This document shows positions 1-7,762 of a DNA stretch of 64,000 nucleotides, piece by piece. The notes under the pieces are model-generated. The model was not told the origin of the DNA. It did not search any database and saw only the letters and a program-made list of their open reading frames with translations. This DNA is from Mycobacterium sp. IDR2000157661 (GTDB lineage Bacteria; Actinomycetota; Actinomycetes; Mycobacteriales; Mycobacteriaceae). Both the position numbers and the translations under genes were made by a program. Location of the stretch: NCBI RefSeq assembly GCF_022317005.1, contig NZ_CP081006.1, forward strand, positions 2,480,001-2,544,000. Reading direction: 5' to 3'. Numbering within the stretch: position 1 is the stretch's first letter; every line of letters starts with the position of its first letter.

Positions 1-155
1 ACCGTCAGCTGCGCACCAAGGTGTTGTTCGGCACCGACTTTCCCTACATCCAGCTCGACCGCTGGCGCCGCGACTTCGACACCCTCGATATCGACCCGGC
101 CGTCGTTCCGCTGATCTACAAGCAGAACGCGCTACGGGTGCTGGGGATCGTCTGA
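1..155 (+). CDS. Amidohydrolase-like protein, C-terminal end only
   Basis: The window begins inside this gene, so only its last 50 codons are visible; the frame starts at base 3 and ends with TGA at 153-155. The fragment contains FGTDFPY followed by a short helical-looking tail. In metal-dependent amidohydrolases of the amidohydrolase_2 type (COG2159), a GTDFP-like stretch close to the C-terminus carries a metal-binding aspartate, so the gene probably encodes such a hydrolase or a non-oxidative decarboxylase. Substrate cannot be inferred. The 137 bases after the stop hold no supportable gene. Confidence 0.6.
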   Translation, partial: RQLRTKVLFGTDFPYIQLDRWRRDFDTLDIDPAVVPLIYKQNALRVLGIV

Positions 156-292
156 CCCGCGATGAGTTCTCGCCGCGACGGCGGTCTGCACCGGTGCCCG
201 CTTCACGCTTACGAAGGAGACCGTCGTGCCCGTCCGCGGTCGCCGACTGCACGGGCGCCGGGTTCAACCTGTCGGCGCTGGCATGAACGACC

Positions 293-949
293 TCATGCGG
301 TCATGAGATAGTCGGCCCGGCCGACGAACACCATGCGCGATGGGTTCAGGGCATTCGCCGCGTTGACGATGGCACCGGCGAACGTCCCGTCGGCCATGTC
401 GCCGGAGACGACGCTGAAATGCACGCCGGCACGGTCGAATTCTGCACGCATAGCGTAGAGGGCGGTTTCACCGGCCCGTCTGCTCGCGGCGACGGCCGTA
501 TAGCCCTTGGGCACCGCCTTGGTGGGGAAGAAGTGCGCCTGGTGGCTGGTGACGAAGACGATACGGCCGCCGACCGGCATCAGCGGCACGGCCATCAGCG
601 CGAGTCGCCGCTGGCCATCCCGATTCAGGCGCATCGCCTGACCGGGATCGGCGCCCGCAGGCAGACCGCCGGACGTGTTGAGGATCAGGGCGTCCAACCG
701 ACCGAACCGCGCGGCGATGGCGTCGATCATCGCCCTGGACTCGAGATCGTCGGAGATGTCGGCGCGGATCGTCGATGCGTGCCCACCCGCGTCACGGATG
801 GCGCCGGCGATCGACTCCGCGTCGTCGGCCCGCTCACGGTAGTTGACGATGATGTGGGTGTCGTCGTCGGCGAGGAGTCGCGCGACGTCGGCGCCGATAC
901 CCCTCGATCCGCCGGTGACCAGGGCAATCCGTGCAGGTGTGGGGCGCAT
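293..949 (-). CDS. Short-chain dehydrogenase/reductase with an altered active site
   Basis: This 218-residue protein starts with the Rossmann glycine motif TGGSRGIG (residues 12-19), which binds NAD(P)H in the SDR superfamily. The start at 949 is preferred over the upstream ATG at 1000 because AAAGGA lies eight bases before it and the Rossmann strand then begins at residue 8. The expected serine is present in FVTSHQ (residue 135). The tyrosine region reads GYTAVAASRRAGE: Tyr150 is not followed by lysine at +4, and arginines sit at +7 and +8. The usual NNAG is replaced by NTSG. I recall mycobacterial SDRs with a Y-x6-K arrangement, so this may be a real subfamily with Arg in place of Lys, or a non-catalytic protein. 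It is divergent from the BKACE gene. Confidence 0.75.
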   Translation of the reverse strand: MRPTPARIALVTGGSRGIGADVARLLADDDTHIIVNYRERADDAESIAGAIRDAGGHASTIRADISDDLESRAMIDAIAARFGRLDALILNTSGGLPAGADPGQAMRLNRDGQRRLALMAVPLMPVGGRIVFVTSHQAHFFPTKAVPKGYTAVAASRRAGETALYAMRAEFDRAGVHFSVVSGDMADGTFAGAIVNAANALNPSRMVFVGRADYLMTA

Positions 950-1132
950 GTCGGATTCCTTTCGCCGCTGCCGCGTCCGATACGAATCCTCACGGTACAC
1001 GAGTTTCTAAGAAAAATAAGGCATATATAAGGTCACGATAAGGTACAACTTTCGGGCGCATGATGTACGGCGATTCAGAAGCGGGTGGGCGCCGCCGACG
1101 ACCGCACAGGCGGCGCGCGGTAGCAAGCTGCG

Positions 1133-1867
1133 ATGATGGGGAACATGCCCGCCCAGATTTACGTCACGGCGTGCATCAACGGGGCCCGCACCCCGGACCA
1201 GCACCCCAACCTGCCGGTGAATCCGGACCAGTTGGCCGCGGCCGCGGTAGCGGCCCATAGGGCCGGCGCCAAGGCCGTGCACATGCATCCCAAGACCCCC
1301 GACGGCGCCGACTCGCTGCGGCCGGAGGTGGTCGACGCCGCGGTGGGTGCCGCCCGGCACGCGCTGGCTGGATTGCCGCTCGGCGTCACGACCGGCTACT
1401 GGGCGCTGCCCAATGAACGTGAACGGCGACGCGCGATCGAAGCGTGGCGGGTGCTGCCGGACTTCGCCTCGGTCAACTGGCACGAGCCGGGCGCAGAGGA
1501 CCTGGCCAAGCTGCTGCTCGACCGGGGCCTGGGCGTCGAGGCCGGCATCTTCCACGCCGAAGCCGCCGAGTCGTGGGCCCGGTCGGAGGTCGCCGAGCAC
1601 TGTCTGCGCGTGATGATCGAGTTGCCGTCCGACGCTGACATCGCGACCGCCGACGACCTTCTGACCAGGATCCGGGCTGCGGGATCGCCGGCGCCGGTGC
1701 TGCTGCACGGCCTGGACCGAAGTTGTTGGCCGCTGCTCGAGCACGCAGGCGCCTGCGGACTGCAGACGCGCATCGGGATGGAGGACACCCTGCGACTGCC
1801 GGACGGCTCGACCGCGCCGGACAACGCGGCGTTGGTGACGGCGGCCGTCGAACTGCTCAGTCGGTAG
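1133..1867 (+). CDS. BKACE-family beta-keto acid cleavage enzyme (DUF849)
   Basis: The 244-residue product begins PAQIYVTACINGAR and carries AVHMHPK (His50 and His52 of the longest form), matching the zinc-binding A-x-H-x-H stretch of the BKACE family (formerly DUF849). BKACE enzymes use acetyl-CoA to cleave beta-keto acids such as 3-keto-5-aminohexanoate into acetoacetate and a CoA ester. The protein is about 30-50 residues shorter than the usual members. ATG codons at 1133, 1136 and 1145 are all possible starts and no clear Shine-Dalgarno sequence decides between them. Its 3' end overlaps the convergent cupin gene by 11 bases. The substrate is not predictable from the sequence. Confidence 0.75.
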   Translation: MMGNMPAQIYVTACINGARTPDQHPNLPVNPDQLAAAAVAAHRAGAKAVHMHPKTPDGADSLRPEVVDAAVGAARHALAGLPLGVTTGYWALPNERERRRAIEAWRVLPDFASVNWHEPGAEDLAKLLLDRGLGVEAGIFHAEAAESWARSEVAEHCLRVMIELPSDADIATADDLLTRIRAAGSPAPVLLHGLDRSCWPLLEHAGACGLQTRIGMEDTLRLPDGSTAPDNAALVTAAVELLSR

Positions 1868-2303
1868 CGGCCGCCATCGCGAAGTCGGCGAAGTCGAACC
1901 CGGGCACGACCACGCAGCTCACAAGGCTCGGGACGTCGTCGCGGGGCCGGGCGCGCTGCCAGTGACCCGGCGGCACGACATACTGCGGTTGCTCCCCGGC
2001 CAGGATGTCGGCGCCCAGTAGATGCGTTGTGGCGCCGCCCTGTTCGGGTCCGGCCTCCAGCAGAAGCGGGCTGCCCGAATGCCACAGCCAGAGTTCGGCG
2101 CTGCGCACCGTGTGCCAGGCCGACTGCTGACCGGGCATCAACAGGAACAGGATGGCCGTGCCCGCGCTGCGCGGTCCGGTGTAGTCCGGCGGCAGTGCGG
2201 ACTGTGGCACGGTGAGGTCGCTGCGCCAGGTTTCCCGATACCAGCCGCCCTCGGGGTGGGGCGAAAGGTCCAGGCGACGCGCCCAGTCCGGAAGATCGGT
2301 CAT
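1857..2303 (-). CDS. Cupin, DUF985 family
   Basis: The protein has 148 residues, normal for the DUF985/COG3542 cupins. It shows the family start LSPHPEGGWYRETWRS near residues 12-27, then AWHTVRSAELWLWHSG in the middle and a C-terminal strand with CVVVPGFDF. These single-domain beta barrels bind a metal through histidines and a glutamate and are probably small-molecule epimerases or lyases, but no activity is firmly assigned. The ATG start gives the full family N-terminus. The gene converges on the BKACE gene and overlaps its end, so the two transcripts must be partly antisense. Confidence 0.8.
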   Translation of the reverse strand: MTDLPDWARRLDLSPHPEGGWYRETWRSDLTVPQSALPPDYTGPRSAGTAILFLLMPGQQSAWHTVRSAELWLWHSGSPLLLEAGPEQGGATTHLLGADILAGEQPQYVVPPGHWQRARPRDDVPSLVSCVVVPGFDFADFAMAAATD

Positions 2304-2380
2304 CCCAGTACCGCCTTTTCGGTGTCGGACACTCCACAGTAGAGATCGGAGCGCGCGGACACACCCGATAGGCTCTGGGC

Positions 2381-2806
2381 ATGTCGCGCCTGGGTCCGGG
2401 ATGGCTGGTCGCGCTGTGCGGGGCGGTCGTCTCGGTGAGCGCGTGGCTGCCGTGGCTCACCGCGGGCGGTGGCAGGGTCAGCGCGATCGGCGGCGTGGTG
2501 GGCGAGCTGCGCGGGCCTGCACCGGGGTTCGGGGTCGGGCAGCTTCTGGTGCTGTTGGCCTCCATGCTGATCGTCGCGGGCGCGATGGCCGCCAGGGGCC
2601 TCTCGCCGCGAATGGCTTCCTCTGTGGCGCTGGCTCTTTCGGTGCTGGTGGTGGTGTTGTCGGTGTGGTATTACCGGCTCTACGTGTACCCGCCGGTGTC
2701 GGCGGGTTACGGGCTCTATCTGGGCGCTGCCGTGGGGGGCGTCGCGGTCCTCGTGTCGGTCTGGACGATGGTGGCCGCGTGGGCGTCGACGACGCGGGCC
2801 GGATGA
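2381..2806 (+). CDS. Small four-helix membrane protein
   Basis: The 141-residue product is almost entirely hydrophobic, with four probable membrane segments (about residues 7-25, 50-68, 80-96 and 108-130) joined by short Gly/Arg loops. The segment after helix 3 contains WYYRLYVYPPV. I do not recognise the family. Its stop overlaps the start of the following acetyltransferase gene in ATGA, so the two are probably translated together, which suggests a shared process at the membrane but does not identify it. Confidence 0.65.
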   Translation: MSRLGPGWLVALCGAVVSVSAWLPWLTAGGGRVSAIGGVVGELRGPAPGFGVGQLLVLLASMLIVAGAMAARGLSPRMASSVALALSVLVVVLSVWYYRLYVYPPVSAGYGLYLGAAVGGVAVLVSVWTMVAAWASTTRAG

Positions 2807-3408
2807 GCGGGCTCGTCCACCCGGTCTCCCTGACCGGTGAGCGGTGGGTGTCGCTGGAACCCCTGCGCCGCGACCATGTTCGCGAGATCGCCGAGGTCGC
2901 CGCCGACGGTGAGTTGGGCCGGCTGTGGTTCACCGCGGCGCCGGGGCACGACGCCGTCGAGCGGTGGGTCGAGGCCCGGTTGGCGGTGCAGTCACCGGCG
3001 ACCGGGCTGACGTTCGTGGTACGGCGCCTCGACGGGTCGCTGGTCGGGTCGTCGAGCTTCATGCAGGTCGACGCGCTCAACCGCCGCCTGGAGATCGGCA
3101 ATACCTGGTACGTGGCCTCAGCGCGGCGCAGCGGCATCAACTCCGAGACCAAGCTGCTCATGCTCGGCCACGCGTTCGACGAGTTACGCTGCGTCGCAGT
3201 CGAGTTCCGCACGCATTTCTTCAACTCCACCAGCCGCGCGGCGATCGAGCGGCTGGGCGCGAAACAGGATGGGATCCTGCGCAGCCACCAGTTGCTTGCC
3301 GACGGGTCGCGGCGCGACACCGTCGTCTACTCGATCCTGGACATCGAATGGCCGGCCGTGCGGTCCAACCTGGAGTTCCGGCTGGACCGCAACGGCCGAA
3401 CCGGTTGA
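2803..3408 (+). CDS. GNAT-family N-acetyltransferase
   Basis: Starting at the ATG that overlaps the upstream stop, the protein has 201 residues. It opens with VSLTGERWVSLEPLRRDHV, typical of the RimJ/RimL-like acetyltransferases, followed by TFVVRRLDGSLVGSSSF and a block ending in EFRTHFFNSTSRAAIERLGA, which matches the acetyl-CoA-binding and C-terminal helices of the family (N-S-R-A-I-E-R-L-G-A). These enzymes transfer acetyl groups to amines, either on small molecules or on protein N-termini. A longer reading frame extends far upstream but lies over other genes, so the coupled start is preferred. It converges with the hsp20 gene across only two bases. Confidence 0.85.
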   Translation: MSGLVHPVSLTGERWVSLEPLRRDHVREIAEVAADGELGRLWFTAAPGHDAVERWVEARLAVQSPATGLTFVVRRLDGSLVGSSSFMQVDALNRRLEIGNTWYVASARRSGINSETKLLMLGHAFDELRCVAVEFRTHFFNSTSRAAIERLGAKQDGILRSHQLLADGSRRDTVVYSILDIEWPAVRSNLEFRLDRNGRTG

Positions 3409-3410
3409 CG

Positions 3411-3860
3411 CTAGCCGGATTCGACGGTCGTCGTCTCGATCGACTTCTGCCCCCCGCCGTGGGCGACGTCGATCTTGCGCGGCTTGGCGCGCTCGGCCAG
3501 CGGGATGGTGACCGTGAGGACACCGTTCTCGTAGGTTGCCGAAATGGCTGACGAGTCAATGCCTTCGCCGAGCGAGAGCTGCCTGCGGTAGGTGCCGAAG
3601 AACCTCTCGTTGGCCAGCCACTGCACGCCGTCGTCCGACCTCGGAGTGCGGTGGGCGGAGATCGTCAGGGTGCCGTTGTCGACATTGACATCCACCGACC
3701 CGGGGTCGACGCCGGGCAAGTCGGCGGTGAGCAGGTAGTGGTCGTCGATCTTGCACAGATCCATCGGCATGAACCGAGGAGTGCGGTTCGATCCGGTCTG
3801 GCTGGTGAGCAGGCCCCGGGTCATGGCATCAAGGTCATTGAACGGATCAAAGCGGAGCAC
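3411..3860 (-). CDS. Hsp20/alpha-crystallin small heat-shock protein (18 kDa antigen type)
   Basis: The 149-residue protein begins MLRFDPFNDLD and continues MPMDLCKIDDHYLLTADLPG, then carries YENGVLTVTIPLAERAKPRK. These match the mycobacterial 18 kDa antigen branch of Hsp20 rather than the HspX/Acr branch. The alpha-crystallin domain covers about residues 30-135. Such proteins form oligomers that hold unfolding proteins for refolding by ATP-driven chaperones. The start is a GTG with AGGAGGTGG seven bases upstream. A near-perfect CIRCE element lies 73 bases upstream and a hairpin sits in the leader, so control by the HrcA repressor is likely. Confidence 0.92.
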   Translation of the reverse strand: MLRFDPFNDLDAMTRGLLTSQTGSNRTPRFMPMDLCKIDDHYLLTADLPGVDPGSVDVNVDNGTLTISAHRTPRSDDGVQWLANERFFGTYRRQLSLGEGIDSSAISATYENGVLTVTIPLAERAKPRKIDVAHGGGQKSIETTTVESG

Positions 3861-3887
3861 AGCAATCCACCTCCTCTATCGAACAGA

Positions 3888-3906
3888 GCCCGCCACCCTG
3901 GCGGGC
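3888..3906 (-). promoter_or_regulatory. Leader hairpin in front of hsp20
   Basis: A perfect 8-bp inverted repeat (GCCCGCCA and TGGCGGGC) with a three-base loop lies between the CIRCE element and the hsp20 ribosome-binding site. In the leftward transcript it would form a very stable hairpin about 25 bases before the start codon. It could stabilise the message or act as part of a thermosensor, but the ribosome-binding site itself is not in the stem. Its role is inferred only. Confidence 0.45.
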
Positions 3907-3932
3907 AGCCAAATCACTGTGCACCAGCGATG

Positions 3933-3959
3933 TTAGCACTCGCACCAGGAGAGTGCCAG
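3933..3959. promoter_or_regulatory. CIRCE operator (HrcA-binding site)
   Basis: The left arm TTAGCACTC, a 9-base spacer and the right arm GAGTGCCAG match the CIRCE consensus TTAGCACTC-N9-GAGTGCTAA at 16 of 18 arm positions with exact spacing. CIRCE is the operator of the heat-shock repressor HrcA and is normally found before groES/groEL. Here it lies between the end of the HxlR regulator gene and the leftward hsp20 gene, which is the only downstream gene it can control. Confidence 0.88.
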
Positions 3960-3966
3960 AATTTTT

Positions 3967-4851
3967 TCATCCAATGGTCGTGATGTGCCCTGCGCGCAGG
4001 CGTTCCCGGCACTGGCCGCACCTCAGCGCCACGGTGAATCGGTGGCCGCCGTGCGACAGCAGCACCGCTGGACCGTCGGCGGCTTCCAGCCAGCGCTGCG
4101 CCCACTGCTGCGCCGTCACCACGACCCCGAACAGCTCGCGGCCCTTCTCGGTGAGCCGGTAGCGCGTGCCATCGCCGGCGAAGACGCCGTTGGCCGACAG
4201 CACGGCGAGCCGGTCGGCGACGGATCCCGGCGGTGCGCGCAGTCCGGTCTGGAAGTCGGTGAAGCGGCTCATGCCGACGAACGCCGCGACCACCAGCGCG
4301 AAGCCCCAGCGGTTGCCCAGCACGCTCATCGTCTGGGGGAAGAGCCCCGGCGAGGCGAGTTGGTCGACCTCGGAACGTCGGCGGGTCGAGCTGACCGGTA
4401 TGGATCGCGGCCAGGTTCCGCTCGGACCCCACTGTGCGGCAATCTCTTTCTCGTCGACGACGGCGTCACATGACCGGCAGGTCACCAGCGGCGTGAACAC
4501 ATCGCCGCAGAGGTCGTGGTGCATCCGCGGGAGTTCCTGGACGTGGTCGGGCACCCAGCGGAGTTCCCAGTCCCAGATGCACAACAGCATCGGCCACAGC
4601 GACCGGCCCCGTGTGGTGATCGCGTACTCGAAGCGTTGGGGACTGGCCTGGTACTCGCGCCGCTCGAACAGGCCCTCCTCCGTGAGTGATCGAAGCCGAG
4701 ACGTCAGCACGGAGTTGGAGATCGGCAGCCGCGACTTGAACTCCCCGAAGCGTCTGGCGCCGAGCAGTGCCTGCTGGACGACGAGCAGCGTCCACTCGTC
4801 GCCCAGTACCCCGAGCATGCGGGCGACCGCATTGGGTTCGGGTCGCGCCAC
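3967..4851 (-). CDS. Tandem HxlR-family transcriptional regulator
   Basis: The 294-residue protein contains two complete HxlR-type winged-helix units. The first (about residues 10-135) has LGDEWTLLVVQQALLGARRF and NSVLTSRLRSLTEEGLFERR. The second (about 175-290) has LGNRWGFALVVAAFVGMSRF and SVADRLAVLSANGVFAGDG. Each unit ends in a CxxC pair (CRSC and CGQC) next to histidines, so a small metal knuckle seems duplicated as well. HxlR proteins normally bind DNA as homodimers; this would be a pseudo-dimer in one chain. The GTG start follows the stop of the carotenoid oxygenase gene with no gap (TGA then GTG), so it is the last gene of that operon and probably regulates it. Confidence 0.85.
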   Translation of the reverse strand: MARPEPNAVARMLGVLGDEWTLLVVQQALLGARRFGEFKSRLPISNSVLTSRLRSLTEEGLFERREYQASPQRFEYAITTRGRSLWPMLLCIWDWELRWVPDHVQELPRMHHDLCGDVFTPLVTCRSCDAVVDEKEIAAQWGPSGTWPRSIPVSSTRRRSEVDQLASPGLFPQTMSVLGNRWGFALVVAAFVGMSRFTDFQTGLRAPPGSVADRLAVLSANGVFAGDGTRYRLTEKGRELFGVVVTAQQWAQRWLEAADGPAVLLSHGGHRFTVALRCGQCRERLRAGHITTIG

Positions 4852-6384
4852 TCACAGACCGATCGCCGCTGCCGCGGCGTCGGTCCGGTGCCAGCGGCGA
4901 AGTTCGGAGCCCGGCGCCCAGGTCGAGTGGGTGCCGCTGGAAATGCGCTCGGGCAGAGGCAGTTTGCAGACCGGTCCGTCGGCGACCCTGGCGGCGTCGA
5001 ACACCAGGCAGTAGGAGGCGTCGGCGGCCATGTCGGTGGTCAGCGTCACTAGGTAGCCGTCGTCCTCGGCCGCCCCGGCGGCGACATTGCAGCGCGGAGC
5101 CATCGCGGTCTCGCTGCCGTAGACGCCGTCGGGGAAGACGAACCGCTCCTCGGCGCCGGTGTGCAGGTCGTGCTTGACCAGCCCGTCGAACAGGAACCAT
5201 CCCGGCTTGCCCGTGGCGGCATAGGTGTAACGGTAGGGAAGTCCGGCGTAGCCGCCGTTGATCATGCCGAATTCGGTGATGGAGTCGGTCAGTTGCTCTT
5301 CGGTGGTCGCACCGGTGCGCAGGTTGAACCGCCACCGGTGCAGCCGCGTCTGCATCCGGTCGAGTGCGAGGAAGCGGAAGGCCCTCTCCCATTTGGTTCC
5401 GCCGTTGGTGTCGACCGGCGAGGGATCGCCTTGGAAGAAGCCGTCGAGCACGATGTCGTCACCGTCCTCGTAGGCATTGGTGAAGTGCAGCACGAACGTC
5501 GGATCTGCCTCGAACCAGCGGATGTCACCCACCGCGCCGCGACGCGGCACGACCGCGAAGCGCGACGGCATGTCGGGATGGAAGCCGGGCAGATGGATGC
5601 CGGCCTTCAACAACTCGGGGTCCCAGAACATCGGGAAGTCGTTGAGGACGGCGTAGTTCTCGGTGAACGCCATGTCATGGGGAAGGCGCGGGCCCGGCAG
5701 CGGGATGTCGGTGAGATGCGCCAGCGAGTTGCACTCGTCGACCACGCCGTAACGCAGGTACGGCGCCTGCTTGCTGTAGCTGAAGAACAGCAGTTCGCCG
5801 GTGCGGTCGTCGACCTTGGGGTGCGCCGACACGCCCCAGTCGACGGGGAATCCGCCGCTCCAGTCCTCCTTGCCCAGGGTGTCGCCCGAGTACGGGTCCA
5901 CTCGGTAGAGGTCGCCGCACTGGTAGAAACTGGTCAACGCGGTACCGCGATGGACGATGACATCGGTGCTGGATGCGTCCTTCATCACAGTCCGGGCGCC
6001 CCAGCCGTGGTCGCGTCGGGCGAGGTGTACGGGCTCGGCCAGGCCCGGCCACAGCGGTCCGCCGGCGTCGTTCTCGGCCAGAAAGCCGTCGGTGCGGACG
6101 AACCTGTTGCGGTAGAACGCTTTTCCGTCGCGGAAGCCGACGACGTGCACCATGCCGTCGCCGTCGAACGGGTGGTAGAACCGCAGCGCCGGGTGCAGGG
6201 GGTTCTCGGTGTTGCGCAGATAGACCCCGTCCAGGTCGGCCGGAATCTCGCCTTCGACAGGCCGCAGATCGTCGGCGTCCCACTCGGTGTTCTGCGGCCG
6301 CCACGGTCCGGTCCGATAGGGGTGATCGTCGTCGTCGGGCAGAGTCGAGAGGAATTTGCCGACGATCTCGACGTTCGCACCCAT
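4852..6384 (-). CDS. Carotenoid cleavage oxygenase (RPE65/CCO family)
   Basis: The protein has 510 residues, usual for carotenoid and stilbene cleavage oxygenases. It has the family entrance EIPADLDGVYLRNTENP and the four expected iron-binding histidines in SAHPKVD, LPHDMAFTENY, VLHFTNAYED and, at the C-terminus, SSGTHSTWAPG. These seven-bladed propellers split a conjugated double bond of carotenoids, apocarotenoids or stilbenoids with O2, giving two aldehydes or ketones. The gene is one base downstream of the thiolase gene and abuts the tandem-HxlR gene, so the three form one operon. Which polyene or stilbenoid is cleaved cannot be read from the sequence. Confidence 0.93.
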   Translation of the reverse strand: MGANVEIVGKFLSTLPDDDDHPYRTGPWRPQNTEWDADDLRPVEGEIPADLDGVYLRNTENPLHPALRFYHPFDGDGMVHVVGFRDGKAFYRNRFVRTDGFLAENDAGGPLWPGLAEPVHLARRDHGWGARTVMKDASSTDVIVHRGTALTSFYQCGDLYRVDPYSGDTLGKEDWSGGFPVDWGVSAHPKVDDRTGELLFFSYSKQAPYLRYGVVDECNSLAHLTDIPLPGPRLPHDMAFTENYAVLNDFPMFWDPELLKAGIHLPGFHPDMPSRFAVVPRRGAVGDIRWFEADPTFVLHFTNAYEDGDDIVLDGFFQGDPSPVDTNGGTKWERAFRFLALDRMQTRLHRWRFNLRTGATTEEQLTDSITEFGMINGGYAGLPYRYTYAATGKPGWFLFDGLVKHDLHTGAEERFVFPDGVYGSETAMAPRCNVAAGAAEDDGYLVTLTTDMAADASYCLVFDAARVADGPVCKLPLPERISSGTHSTWAPGSELRRWHRTDAAAAAIGL

Positions 6385-6385
6385 C

Positions 6386-7600
6386 TCACACTCCTCGCAC
6401 GACGAAGCTGACCGTGGTGGCGGTGCTGCCGCCGACGTTCAACGTGCCGAACGTCCTTGCGCCCTCGACCTGGTAGTCATCCGCGCCACCGCTGACCTGT
6501 TTGGCGGCGTCGAGCAGCATCCGGATGCCCGATGCCCCGACGGGATGGCCTCCCCCGATCAACCCGCCGCTGGGGTTGATCGGCAGTCGCGCGCCGATCT
6601 CGATCTCGCCGTTCTCGATGGCCTTCCACGATTCACCGGGACCGGTCAAGCCGATGTGGTCGATGGCGAGATACTCGCTGGGAGTGAAGCAGTCGTGCAC
6701 CTCGAAGCCGTCGACGTCGTCGAGGCGCACCTGCGCGCGGCCGAGCGCGTCGAGCACCGCCGCCCGAACGTGCGGCATCACATAGGGGTCGTCGGCACTT
6801 CGGTCGAGTTTCTGCTGCAGGCCCAGGCCCACCGTGCGGTGACCCCAGCCCTCGATCCGCCCGATCGCTCGCGCGCCGGGATGGCCGCGCACGAACGCGT
6901 CGGTTGCCAGCACGACTGCGGCGCCGCCGTCGGTCATCTGGCTGCAATCGAACCGCCGTAGCCGACCCTCGACGACCGGGTTGACCGCATCGTCGTCGGT
7001 CAGCGGGTCGGGCACGGTCCAGTTGCGGGTCTGTGCGTTCGGGTTGGCGCGGGCGTTGGCGAGATTGAGCGTGGCGATGGCGCGCAGGTGGGTTTCGTCG
7101 ATGCCGTAGCGCCGGTCGTACTCGGCGGTGATCCGGTCGAACATGTGCGGCCACATGAACGTTGCGTCCGCACCCTCATGACCGGTCCATGCCGCGGCGC
7201 CGAGGTGCGCAGCGGCCGTGTCGCCGGGCACCGTCTTCTCGAGTTCGACTCCCAGCACCAGCGCGCAGTCGTAGGCGCCGGACCGCAGGTCGGCGATGGC
7301 CGCCAGCACGGCGACGCTGCCCGAGGCGCAGGCGGCCTCGTGCCGGGTGGCCGGCGTGTTCCAGAGTCCCTCGTGCACGGTGGCGGGCATCGCGCCGAGG
7401 TGCGCCTGGCCGGTGAACAGTTCCCCGAAGGCATTCGCGACGTGGACCACGCCGACATCGGCGGCGTCCACGCGGGCCGCGGTCAGTGTGCCCTCGAGGA
7501 CCTCGGCCGTCAGGTCGGCGACGTCACGGCACTCGCGGCTGAGGTTACGAGCGAAATCGCTTTGGTATCCGCCCAGTATCCAGACGTTGGCCGCGCCCAT
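6386..7600 (-). CDS. SCP2-type thiolase / acetyl-CoA acetyltransferase
   Basis: The 404-residue protein shows the nucleophile region RHEAACASGSVAVLAA, the middle motif FEVHDCFTPSEYLAIDHIG and the C-terminal GGGHPVGASGIRML, all in the order expected for thiolases of the SCP2-like type, which act on branched or bulky acyl-CoA esters. It is the first gene of a leftward operon with the carotenoid oxygenase and the tandem-HxlR regulator. An isoprenoid-like or aromatic side-chain product handed from the oxygenase to a CoA-based breakdown route would make sense of the pairing, but no CoA ligase or dehydrogenase accompanies it here. Confidence 0.88.
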   Translation of the reverse strand: MGAANVWILGGYQSDFARNLSRECRDVADLTAEVLEGTLTAARVDAADVGVVHVANAFGELFTGQAHLGAMPATVHEGLWNTPATRHEAACASGSVAVLAAIADLRSGAYDCALVLGVELEKTVPGDTAAAHLGAAAWTGHEGADATFMWPHMFDRITAEYDRRYGIDETHLRAIATLNLANARANPNAQTRNWTVPDPLTDDDAVNPVVEGRLRRFDCSQMTDGGAAVVLATDAFVRGHPGARAIGRIEGWGHRTVGLGLQQKLDRSADDPYVMPHVRAAVLDALGRAQVRLDDVDGFEVHDCFTPSEYLAIDHIGLTGPGESWKAIENGEIEIGARLPINPSGGLIGGGHPVGASGIRMLLDAAKQVSGGADDYQVEGARTFGTLNVGGSTATTVSFVVRGV

Positions 7601-7690
7601 GGACCCGGACGTTACTACAACTAAGAGAGTGACAGGGCGGATCGGCCCGAGCGGTCCCGCCGGCTCCTGGTCTGAACCGACGAGACCTCA

Positions 7691-7720
7691 GCATGCGAAG
7701 TGGTCGACCGCCTCGCATGC
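7691..7720. repeat. Inverted repeat in the thiolase / ANTAR intergenic region
   Basis: Perfect 8-bp arms GCATGCGA and TCGCATGC are separated by 14 bases. The repeat lies between divergent genes, about 90 bases from the thiolase start and 78 bases from the ANTAR-gene start. Position and symmetry fit an operator, possibly for the tandem-HxlR protein of the thiolase operon, but this is inference. Confidence 0.35.
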
Positions 7721-7762
7721 CTGCCGTGGACAGTGCCCACTGCCTGGAAAGGGCAAACAATT

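Noticed and set aside
156..292. Short gene between the amidohydrolase and the SDR
   Set aside because: A GTG with an upstream AAGGAG-like stretch starts only a short Arg-rich frame without any recognisable feature.
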